A DNA stretch of 13,182 nt, taken from positions 1-13,182 of the forward strand of contig JAJYMR010000010.1 of assembly GCA_021786815.1 (NCBI GenBank). The letters run 5' to 3'. The DNA comes from Deltaproteobacteria bacterium (lineage in GTDB: Bacteria > Desulfobacterota > Binatia > Binatales > Binataceae). Position numbers and translations under genes: made by a program. Shown here one piece after another: positions 1 to 6,375 of this stretch. Under the pieces are notes generated by a model. The model searched no databases and was not told the DNA's origin. It was given only the letters and a program-made list of their open reading frames with translations. Numbering within the stretch: the stretch's first letter is position 1; each line of letters begins with the position of its first letter.

Positions 1-52
1 GACAGACGCCAATCACCACCGTGCGCGAGAGCCATGCGACAAGTCTGTTCAT
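1..52 (-). CDS. 5' end of an unidentified gene, cut by the window edge
   Basis: Only the first 17 codons are visible, reading MNRLVAWLSRTVVIGVC. The start is supported by a strong Shine-Dalgarno GGAGGG (complement of 62-67) nine bases before the ATG at 52-50, which is better than chance in a non-coding stretch. The peptide begins with a short basic stretch followed by a hydrophobic run, as in a signal peptide or first membrane segment, so an envelope protein is likely. It lies downstream of mscL on the same strand but 476 bases away, so it probably has its own promoter. The family cannot be named from 17 residues, and a chance SD-ATG pair is the alternative. Confidence 0.45.
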   Translation of the reverse strand, partial: MNRLVAWLSRTVVIGVC

Positions 53-528
53 TGGTCGGAACCCTCCGTGGATTTGTTTCCGTTGCGCGATGCCGACGCT
101 CTGTCATAGAGCGCAGCATCCCTCCCGCAATCGCTGCGGGCCAATCAGAGCGGTCGTGGCGATATCGCCGCGTTTCAGAGCGAGAGCCACAGCGGCAGTT
201 AAGGTCAGCAAATTGCAGACCATAAGCGAATTTGGATGTAATTAGGGCAAACACGGGACATTGAGCGAATTTTTGCAAATTAGAGCAATAGCTAGCTGTT
301 CCGAATCGAGACAGCCTGTGACTTCTATGGGAACAACTCACACGACCCACGCAGCATTTTGCGCGGGATGCTCACTCCCCGTGAGCCTTCTCAGCGCCAG
401 CCAAACAATCACTGCAGGTCGCGATAGCAATTCCGACCCGACGTTGGCAGGCGTCCCGCGACACGCTTTTCCACAGTCGCCATCCAGGCGGGGAGGTCGA
501 CGATTCCGTCGCTACTGATGACTATTTG
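53..528. other. 476-base intergenic region
   Basis: I recognise no gene here. Open frames on both strands are short, lack a convincing ribosome-binding site and have no family resemblance. The stretch from about 205 to 300 is clearly AT-richer than the rest of the window and carries an imperfect direct repeat. It is a natural place for the promoter of the minus-strand gene starting at 52, though I could not identify a good -35/-10 pair. A small perfect stem of GCTCAC and GTGAGC with a five-base loop sits at 370-386, without a T-tract. Confidence 0.6.
226..288. repeat. imperfect direct repeat, two copies in an AT-rich island
   Basis: Two copies, at 226-250 and 265-288, share an 8-base left block GCGAATTT. 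They also share an 11-base right block AATTAGRGCAA, differing only at R (G in the first, A in the second). The central five or six bases differ. The copies are 39 bases apart start to start, close to four helical turns, and GCAAATT also occurs at 208-214. Spaced repeats like this suit binding by a regulator or a recombinase. The arrangement is loosely reminiscent of the iterated transposase-binding repeats at IS21-type ends, but there is no transposase in view. Confidence 0.55.
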
Positions 529-924
529 TCAGCCTTGGAGCGCGGACGTACAGAATGCGCAACGCTTCGCCTGGATAGGAATTTCACTTAAGCATTCCGG
601 GCATCGCTTGGTGGTCGCCTCAGGCGCAGGTTTTGTGCGAGCGATCAAAGCGTTCATCGGCAATACGACCGCGAAGTAGACGGCCGCGGCGATTATCAGA
701 AACGAAACGAGCGAGTTTACGAAACTGCCGATCATGAACCTGCTTCCGTGGATCTCGAACGCGATAGCTGAAAAGTCCGGCTGCTTGACAATTGCGGCAA
801 TGAGCGGTGTCAGCAGGTCCTTCACAAAGGAAGTTACGACGGTACCGAAGGCGGCGCCGACAACGATACCGACCGCCATGTCGACCACATTGCCGCGCAA
901 CAGGAATTGCTTGAAGCCGCTCAT
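529..924 (-). CDS. mscL: large-conductance mechanosensitive channel MscL with C-terminal zinc ribbon
   Basis: This inner-membrane channel opens under high membrane tension and releases solutes after osmotic downshock. The 131-residue product starts MSGFKQFLLRGNVVDMAVGI, the family's N-terminal amphipathic helix and TM1. TM1 runs to about residue 40 and contains VVGAAFG, and TM2 spans about 68-90. After TM2 come two CxxC pairs, Cys108/111 and Cys122/125 (CPEC and CAFC), a small zinc ribbon in place of the usual C-terminal helical bundle. The start is taken at 924, not at the ATG at 936, because the upstream ATG itself contains the Shine-Dalgarno (ATGGAGG, with ATG following after ACCCT). The gene lies 108 bases behind the P450 on the same strand; cotranscription is possible but not shown. 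The identity is secure. Confidence 0.97.
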   Translation of the reverse strand: MSGFKQFLLRGNVVDMAVGIVVGAAFGTVVTSFVKDLLTPLIAAIVKQPDFSAIAFEIHGSRFMIGSFVNSLVSFLIIAAAVYFAVVLPMNALIARTKPAPEATTKRCPECLSEIPIQAKRCAFCTSALQG

Positions 925-1032
925 AGGGTCCTCCATGGTGGCACTTCGCCACGCGCTGATTTTGCTTCGATAACGCTACAACGCGGCCGGGCGCCGCCTT
1001 CCCATCTCACGCACGGACTTTCCGCGCGTCCT

Positions 1033-2463
1033 TCAGCCGAGTCTGGTCGAGTTTGTCTCAAGAGTGACCTTGATACCGTAGCGAGGGCGCAGGGTAACCA
1101 GCGGTTGAAGTTCGACGCGATGACCGGGGACGAGTCTCATCCGATAATGTTGCGCGACGGTCGCGAGCACGATGTTCGCCTCGGTCAGCGCGAACATATT
1201 GCCGATACACTGGCGTGGCCCGCCCGCGAACGGGAAAAACGCGTAGCGCGGCCGGTCCTTGGAATTGTCGAACGAAAAGCGCTCGGGCTCGAAGCGCTCG
1301 GGCTCGCGCCAGAAATGCGGATGGCGATGCGTTACGTACTGGCTCAGTATCACCATCGAATGCTTCGGAATCCGGTAGCCCATGACCTCGTCGTCTTCGA
1401 TCGGCGAGCGCCCGATCGCCCACACTGGCGGATAAAGACGCATCGACTCATCGAGCACCATCCCCGTGTAAGTCAGGTTGCGCAGGTCGGCGACCGTGGC
1501 AGGTCGTCCGCCCAGCACTTCGCGCAGTTCAGCCTCGAGTTTGCGCTCGACCTCCGGATGCTGCGAAAGCAGGTAGAAGGTCCACGAAAGCGCGGTGGCA
1601 GTGGTTTCGTGTCCGGCAAGAATGAGAGTCAGGACCTCGTCGCGCAACTGCTGGTCGCTCATGCCTTCGCCGGTTTCGTCGTCGCGCGCCGCAAGCAGCA
1701 TCGAGAGCAGATCGCCGCGGTCGCGATTCTCGCGCCGACGCTCGGCGATGATCTCATCGACAAGCTGCTTCAGTTCACCAGCGGCGCGGCGAAACACACG
1801 GTTGGCGCGTGTCGGCAGAGACGGCATCAGGATTCCAAGGTCGAAACGGCCGAAACGCTCGTTGACGTCCGTCATCGCGCGCCCGATCGCTTCCGCTTCG
1901 TCAGTGAGATCCATGCTCAGCAGTGCCCGGCCGACGATCTTGAGCGCAACGCGCGCCATCTCGGCCGAGACGTCGATCTCGCGCCCCTCGGCCGCCGGCT
2001 GCCGCCAGCTCTCGAGCATCTCCAAGGTCGCCTCCGTCATGATCGAGCCGAACCCGGCCACGCGCTGTCGATGAAAGACCGGCTGGATCAGCCGGCGCTG
2101 GCGAAGCCATAGCGCGCCCTCGCTGGTAACCAGTCCCTCCCCGAGCAGGCGCTTCAAAATTTTGTAATCCTGCGACTTTACATAGTTCGTGTGATTGTCC
2201 TGCAGGATGTGCTTGATGCCGTCGGGATGCGCGATCAGAAAGAGCGGGAAAGGCCCGATTTTGTACCTGACGACGTCACCGTAACGCTCGAACATCTGCC
2301 CGAGATGTGAAAGCGCCTTCTCAAAGTTCAATAGCCGAAGGCCGGCGAGCGGGTTGCGCGGTCCCGGCGCTTCGCGCAGCGCGCCGATTACGCCTGGCGG
2401 TGGCGTGGCCGAAGCGGCGGAACTCTCGCTCGGATCGAGGTTCGAAGCGCCACGAGAGAGCAT
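1033..2463 (-). CDS. cytochrome P450 monooxygenase
   Basis: This heme-thiolate monooxygenase is 476 residues long, normal for a soluble bacterial P450, with no N-terminal membrane anchor. Visible in order are the C-helix WLRQRR (about 119-124), the I-helix oxygen-activation motif AGHETT (283-288), the K-helix ExxR in DESMRLYPP (Glu339, Arg342) and the heme loop FFPFAGGPRQCIGN with the proximal Cys at 419. The style resembles class E P450s of the CYP102/CYP110/CYP4-like kind that oxidise fatty acids, terpenes or alkanes; the true substrate is unknown. No ferredoxin or reductase gene is adjacent, so electrons must come from elsewhere. The start is the ATG at 2463: AAGGAGG lies nine bases upstream, whereas a GTG at 2472 would abut the SD. 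The gene is divergent from the MBL hydrolase across 190 bases. Confidence 0.95.
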   Translation of the reverse strand: MLSRGASNLDPSESSAASATPPPGVIGALREAPGPRNPLAGLRLLNFEKALSHLGQMFERYGDVVRYKIGPFPLFLIAHPDGIKHILQDNHTNYVKSQDYKILKRLLGEGLVTSEGALWLRQRRLIQPVFHRQRVAGFGSIMTEATLEMLESWRQPAAEGREIDVSAEMARVALKIVGRALLSMDLTDEAEAIGRAMTDVNERFGRFDLGILMPSLPTRANRVFRRAAGELKQLVDEIIAERRRENRDRGDLLSMLLAARDDETGEGMSDQQLRDEVLTLILAGHETTATALSWTFYLLSQHPEVERKLEAELREVLGGRPATVADLRNLTYTGMVLDESMRLYPPVWAIGRSPIEDDEVMGYRIPKHSMVILSQYVTHRHPHFWREPERFEPERFSFDNSKDRPRYAFFPFAGGPRQCIGNMFALTEANIVLATVAQHYRMRLVPGHRVELQPLVTLRPRYGIKVTLETNSTRLG

Positions 2464-2482
2464 TGAAGGCACCCTCCTTGGG

Positions 2483-2531
2483 CCGACTGGTCGGTAGCTT
2501 AACGCCTAGGGCAGCGCAAAGCTCGTGTCAA
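2483..2531 (-). promoter_or_regulatory. candidate P450 promoter with overlapping palindrome
   Basis: On the minus strand a perfect -35 TTGACA (complement of 2526-2531) is followed after 17 bases by a poor -10, TAGGCG (complement of 2503-2508). Near the predicted transcript start lies the palindrome CCGACTGGTCGG (2483-2494; five-base arms around TG). It sits just upstream of the P450 ribosome-binding site at 2472-2479. This is the geometry expected of a repressor operator, for example a TetR-type one. The weak -10 keeps confidence low, and no regulator gene is adjacent. Confidence 0.35.
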
Positions 2532-2573
2532 CGCCGTCAAGTGGCGCGGACGCGCGGTTTGTCTCGATCGCCC

Positions 2574-2603
2574 TTGCCACATTCAGTCGATTACCGCGAT
2601 ACT
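2574..2603 (+). promoter_or_regulatory. candidate sigma70-type promoter of the MBL-fold gene
   Basis: TTGCCA (2574-2579, one mismatch from TTGACA) is followed by an 18-base spacer and GATACT (2598-2603, two mismatches from TATAAT). It would start transcription near 2610, about 44 bases before the MBL start codon. The call rests only on motif match and position. Confidence 0.35.
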
Positions 2604-2653
2604 CCGCATTCTGTTTCGCTCGGGGGCTGACGAGTGCACTTGGGAGAGAAAGC

Positions 2654-3631
2654 ATGAGCAAATGGCAATTCACCAAGGGGCTGCATGACCTCGGACACGG
2701 CGCATATGCGTACCTGCAGCCGTCGGGCACCTGGGGTTATAGCAACGCGGGTTTGATTATCGACGGAGATCAATCGCTCCTCGTCGACACGCTGTTCGAC
2801 GAACGGCTGACCGCGGAGATGCTCGCCGCGATGCAGGACGCGACCGGGTTCGGTGCGGACAAAATCGGATTCGTGGTAAACACGCATTCGAACGGCGATC
2901 ACACCTTTGGCAACCGCCTCGCGAAAAATGCCGTGATCATCGCGTCCGAGGCTGCCGCGCACGAGATGCGTGAAGAGGGCAATCCGCAGACGCTCGCCCA
3001 GGTGATAAAGAACGCAGACTCGATGGGCGAGGTCGGCGCTTTTTTCAAGCGAATCTTCGGCGCGTTCGATTTTGCGGGCGTTACCTTCCGGCTTCCCGAC
3101 CGGACCTTTACCGGCGAGGAAACTATCAGGGTCGGAGACAAGCGGGTCGAGCTTATCCAGGTGGGGCCCGCGCACACGGCTGGCGACGTAATCGCCTTTA
3201 TTCCCGCGAATCGGATCGTTTACACGGGCGATATTCTGTTTATCGACGGCACTCCGATCGCGTGGGCGGGTCCGGTGAGCAACTGGATCAAAGCCTGCGA
3301 TCGAATCATGGCTCTCGACGCCGACGTGATCGTCCCCGGGCACGGTCCGATCACCGACAAAGCCGGCGTCAAACGCATGCAGGATTATTTGGTGTACCTC
3401 GATCGCGAAACGCGCAAACGCCATGGCGCGGGAATGAATTCATGGGAGGCCGCGCAGGATATCGCACTGGGGTCGTTCGGCGATTGGCTGGACGCGGAGA
3501 GGCTCGCGGTTACCGTGGACACGATTTATCGCGAAATCAACGCTGATAATTCGCGGCGCAACGTCGCGGATTTGTTCGGCCGCATGATGCAGTTGGAGCG
3601 TCGTTACGCGTCAAGACGCGACGCCAACTAA
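2654..3631 (+). CDS. metallo-beta-lactamase-fold hydrolase, HxNxDH subgroup
   Basis: This 325-residue cytoplasmic protein (no signal peptide) has the metallo-beta-lactamase fold. The first metal motif reads THSNGDHTFGN (His78, Asn80, Asp82, His83), with Asn where the classical HxHxDH has its second His. The remaining ligands are present: AHTAGD (His174), YTGDILF (Asp193) and VPGHGP (His230). The THxNGDH form is a recognised subgroup often labelled glyoxalase-like or MBL-fold hydrolase, and substrates are generally unknown. The C-terminal about 80 residues form a helical tail. The start at 2654 follows GGGAGAG six bases upstream; the open frame extends further upstream but without a comparable site. 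It is divergent from the P450 and converges on the malic enzyme. A thioester or lactone substrate linked to the P450 product is possible but unproven. Confidence 0.9.
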   Translation: MSKWQFTKGLHDLGHGAYAYLQPSGTWGYSNAGLIIDGDQSLLVDTLFDERLTAEMLAAMQDATGFGADKIGFVVNTHSNGDHTFGNRLAKNAVIIASEAAAHEMREEGNPQTLAQVIKNADSMGEVGAFFKRIFGAFDFAGVTFRLPDRTFTGEETIRVGDKRVELIQVGPAHTAGDVIAFIPANRIVYTGDILFIDGTPIAWAGPVSNWIKACDRIMALDADVIVPGHGPITDKAGVKRMQDYLVYLDRETRKRHGAGMNSWEAAQDIALGSFGDWLDAERLAVTVDTIYREINADNSRRNVADLFGRMMQLERRYASRRDAN

Positions 3632-3661
3632 CAGGCTCGGCTGAGCGGGATTCCCGGAATC

Positions 3662-3684
3662 GACCGCGCCTGCCGCAGGCGGTC
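3662..3684. terminator. GC-rich hairpin between convergent genes
   Basis: The 84-base gap between the MBL stop and the malic-enzyme stop contains an inverted repeat. GACC (3662-3665) pairs with GGTC (3681-3684), and GCCTG (3668-3672) pairs with CAGGC (3676-3680), leaving a two-base bulge and a three-base loop. Its position suits a bidirectional transcription stop. No U-tract follows on either strand, so it is not a textbook intrinsic terminator. Confidence 0.35.
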
Positions 3685-3715
3685 AAGCTCACGCGGCCGA
3701 AGTCGCGCAATCTTT

Positions 3716-5341
3716 TCAGACGAGGCTTCGGTACTCTGGCTTGTAAACGTGTGACGTGATGAACGCGCCCATATCGGGCGGTTTGCTCACGCTCGCAAGC
3801 CCGCCGTCGAAGATCATGTCGGCGATGCGCTCGGCAACGTGCATCTCGGTCTTCAGGATGTCCGCCTGGGGTGGATAAATCAGGCCGGCGTCGAGGTCGG
3901 CCTGGGTCACCTGCGCGGCGACGGCGCGGGCCGCGGCGATGAACATCTCGTCGGTCACCCGTGCCGCGCGGGTCGCATACACTGCCAGGCCAACCGCCGG
4001 AAAGATGTACAGGTTGTTGCATTGCCCGGGCGTCAGGGTTCGCTCGCGATATTTGAACGGCGGGAACGGGCTCCCGCTCGCGAACACGGCGCGGCCCTCC
4101 GACCATTTGTAGGCCTCTTCAGCGGTGCACTCGGAGCGCGAGGTCGGATTGGAGAGCGCGAATATGACAGGACGCCTGTTGAGCCGCGCCATCGCCTCGA
4201 CAACGCGCTGGTTGAAAAGCCCGGCGGCGGTGCTGACGCCGATAATGACGGTCGGCTTGAGCGATTCGATAGTGGCGACAAAGTCCCCGCTCGGCGCGTG
4301 TGCGTGTGCGTAGGGGAGTTGGTAATCCTCCAAGTCCCTGCGCGAAGTTTCCAGCAGCCCCGCGCTGTTGAACAGCCAGATTCGCGCGCACGCCTGCTCG
4401 TGCGTTAGCCCGTCCTGCATCATCGCGCGCGTCAGCATGTCGGAGATTCCGATTGCGGCCGCTCCCGCGCCAAGGAACAGAAACGTCTGCTCGCCGAGCT
4501 TGCCGCCCGTGATACGGAGCGCGCTCAGGATTCCCGCCAGTGCGACCGCGCCCGAGCCCTGGATATCGTCGTTGAAAGAGCATACCCGCTCACGGTAACG
4601 CGCGAGCAACCGGAATGCGTCGGCGCGGGCCCAATCCTCCCACTGAATACAGCATCGCGGGAACTGCCAGATCGGAACGGTTACGAATTCCTCGACGAAT
4701 TCGTCCAGTTCGGCGATGGAGGGCCGATTGCGGCGCAGGCCGATATAAAACGGATCGCTCAGAAGCGTCTCATTGTCGGTTCCGCAGTCCATCATGATTG
4801 GCAGCGTGAAGCGCGGCGGCACTCCCGCGCCCACCGTGTAGAGCGCAAGCTTGCCGATTGGGATGCCCATGCCGTTTGCGCCGAGGTCGCCCAGCCCGAG
4901 GATTCGTCCGCCGCTCGTGACCACGATAAAGCGCACGTCGCGTTCCGGCCAATTGCGCAGAACCTCGCGCACGTGACCCTTGCGCTCGATCGAAAGGTAA
5001 AGGCCCTTCGGCCGTTCGATGATATGGCTGAACTCGAGGCATGCCTCACCCACCGTCGGCGTGTAAACCAGCGGCACGAAGCGGGCCGGCTCGGACATCA
5101 AAAGGCGATAGAAGAGTGTCTCGTCGATATCCTGAAGCGCGGACAGGCTCAGATACTTCTCGAGGTTCGTGGGTTTGCGCGCCAACTGCGATTTGGCTCG
5201 CTCGAGCCGGGTTTCCGCGCTTTCGACGGCTTCAGGCAAAAGACCCACGAGCCCCAGCGCCTCACGCTCGGCCGGGGTGAAGGCGGTGAATTTGTTGAGA
5301 CGGGGGTCGCGCAGCAGGTCTCGGCCTCGCAAGGTGGTCAT
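3716..5341 (-). CDS. malic enzyme, NAD(P)-dependent oxaloacetate-decarboxylating malate dehydrogenase
   Basis: Oxidatively decarboxylates malate to pyruvate, yielding NAD(P)H. The 541 residues match the long eukaryote/MaeA-type class. Visible are the catalytic Tyr93 in FVPLVYTPTVGEAC, Lys164 in GLGDLGANGMGIPIGK, metal ligands in QWEDW (Glu235, Asp236) and FNDDIQGSGAV (Asp258, Asp259), the nucleotide loop GAGAAAIGIS (291 on) and FALSNPTSRSECTAEEAY. Cofactor clues conflict. Gln341 in YQLPYAH aligns with the Gln of NAD-type human ME2, where NADP-specific enzymes have Lys. However, Asn325-Ser326 replaces the Asp that usually ends the second beta strand, so dual use is possible. The start at 5341 has GAGAGGG eight bases upstream; an in-frame TTG at 5395 lacks support. 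It is divergent from the crotonase gene across 190 bases. Confidence 0.95.
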   Translation of the reverse strand: MTTLRGRDLLRDPRLNKFTAFTPAEREALGLVGLLPEAVESAETRLERAKSQLARKPTNLEKYLSLSALQDIDETLFYRLLMSEPARFVPLVYTPTVGEACLEFSHIIERPKGLYLSIERKGHVREVLRNWPERDVRFIVVTSGGRILGLGDLGANGMGIPIGKLALYTVGAGVPPRFTLPIMMDCGTDNETLLSDPFYIGLRRNRPSIAELDEFVEEFVTVPIWQFPRCCIQWEDWARADAFRLLARYRERVCSFNDDIQGSGAVALAGILSALRITGGKLGEQTFLFLGAGAAAIGISDMLTRAMMQDGLTHEQACARIWLFNSAGLLETSRRDLEDYQLPYAHAHAPSGDFVATIESLKPTVIIGVSTAAGLFNQRVVEAMARLNRRPVIFALSNPTSRSECTAEEAYKWSEGRAVFASGSPFPPFKYRERTLTPGQCNNLYIFPAVGLAVYATRAARVTDEMFIAAARAVAAQVTQADLDAGLIYPPQADILKTEMHVAERIADMIFDGGLASVSKPPDMGAFITSHVYKPEYRSLV

Positions 5342-5363
5342 TATCGGCACCCTCTCGCCGATA
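5342..5363 (-). promoter_or_regulatory. inverted repeat presenting the malic-enzyme Shine-Dalgarno in its loop
   Basis: On the coding (minus) strand TATCGGC, then GAGAGGGT, then GCCGATA lead directly into the ATG. The arms (5357-5363 and 5342-5348) form a perfect 7-bp stem whose 8-base loop is the ribosome-binding site, and the stem ends one base before the start codon. It could be an RNA hairpin that modulates initiation, or a DNA operator placed over the leader. The inverted repeat is seen directly; any function is inferred. Confidence 0.5.
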
Positions 5364-5531
5364 CGAACGCTAACGCCCGGTGAGCGTCGTGGCAAACCGC
5401 CGACGGCCGGCGCATTCGGTCGAACCGCTTGCGCCCGGTGCGCGCGAAGATTGTCGAACCGTCGCGCTCAATGTTACTTGGAAATCCGAAACCTGAACGG
5501 TTGATTCACACACGACGAACCGGAGACACCT

Positions 5532-6323
5532 ATGGAATTTGCTCGCGTAAAGCTCGACATCGAAGGACAGGTCGCCCTCCTGACGCTCAACCATCCCGAA
5601 GTGATGAACGCCGTCTCTTCGGAGATGCTCGGTGGCCTGATGAACGCGCTCGATGAGGTCGAGGATGCAAGGAATGGAGTGCGATGTCTCGTGATGACCG
5701 GCGCTGGGCGCGGCTTCTGCGCGGGCGCGAATCTCCAGGGTGGGCCGAACGGCCCCGCCGGCTCGCGAGATGCGGGAGCGGTGCTGGAGACGCAGTACCA
5801 TCCCTTTCTGCGCCGTCTGCGCGGGCTTTCGATGCCCTTCGTCACGGCGGTCAATGGTGCAGCGGCGGGAGTGGGAATGAGCTTTGCCTTGATGGGCGAC
5901 CTGGTGCTGTGCGCGCGTTCGGCCTTTTTCCTGCAAGCATTTCGCCGGATCGGGCTGGTTCCCGACGGCGGCTCGAGCTGGATTCTGCCGCGGCTGGTCG
6001 GAAGGGCGCGCGCGATGGAGCTTTCTCTGCTCGGAGAGAAATTGTCCGCCGAAAAGGCGCTTGAATGGGGCCTCGTCAACCGGGTCTATGACGACGCGGA
6101 GCTGATGGAAAAGACGATGCCGCTTGCGCGCGAGTTGGCGAGCGGCCCGACCCTCGCGCTCGGACTGATTCGGCGGCTTTACTGGGAGAGCGCCGACAAT
6201 ACTTACGAAGAGCAACTGAACCTGGAACGCCAGATGCAACGGCGGGCGGGCAATTCAAGCGACTTCGCCGAAGGCGTGCGCGCATTCCTCGAAAAGCGCC
6301 CTGCGAAATTCACCGGCCAATGA
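5532..6323 (+). CDS. enoyl-CoA hydratase/isomerase (crotonase) family protein, PaaG-like
   Basis: A 263-residue crotonase-fold enzyme acting on acyl-CoA thioesters in the cytoplasm. The two oxyanion-hole segments are visible: GRGFCAGANL (59-68) and VNGAAAGVGMSFAL (107-120). Neither of the two catalytic Glu residues of classical enoyl-CoA hydratase is apparent. The first position falls in FFLQAFRRIG, and the second region reads GLVPDGGSSWILPRLVG with Asp145. The PDGG/PDSGG pattern is that of PaaG-type 1,2-epoxyphenylacetyl-CoA or enoyl-CoA isomerases, where a single Asp serves catalysis. An isomerase is therefore likelier than a hydratase. The C-terminal trimerisation helices look complete. 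GGAG lies six bases before the ATG. Its nearest neighbours are divergent or convergent, so it is probably monocistronic. The exact substrate is unknown. Confidence 0.9.
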   Translation: MEFARVKLDIEGQVALLTLNHPEVMNAVSSEMLGGLMNALDEVEDARNGVRCLVMTGAGRGFCAGANLQGGPNGPAGSRDAGAVLETQYHPFLRRLRGLSMPFVTAVNGAAAGVGMSFALMGDLVLCARSAFFLQAFRRIGLVPDGGSSWILPRLVGRARAMELSLLGEKLSAEKALEWGLVNRVYDDAELMEKTMPLARELASGPTLALGLIRRLYWESADNTYEEQLNLERQMQRRAGNSSDFAEGVRAFLEKRPAKFTGQ

Positions 6324-6375
6324 CGCGTGATGACGCGCCCGTTGAACTGATTGCCAGCGCCAAGGCCAAGCCCTG

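Noticed and set aside
370..386. Perfect 6-bp stem with five-base loop, considered as mscL terminator
   Set aside because: It lies about 140 bases past the mscL stop and has no T-tract on either strand.
261..518. Plus-strand open frame with His- and Cys-containing segment (MGTTHTTHAAFCAGC region)
   Set aside because: It has no ribosome-binding site at either possible start, no family resemblance, and composition typical of chance frames in GC-rich DNA.
400..528. The mscL frame stays open past its TGA for about 40 codons
   Set aside because: The annotated protein already ends with the complete zinc ribbon; the extension resembles nothing known and readthrough has no sequence support.
907..2112. 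Long plus-strand open frame antisense to the P450
   Set aside because: It mirrors the P450 codon structure; the minus strand has every P450 signature motif, while this translation has none of any family.
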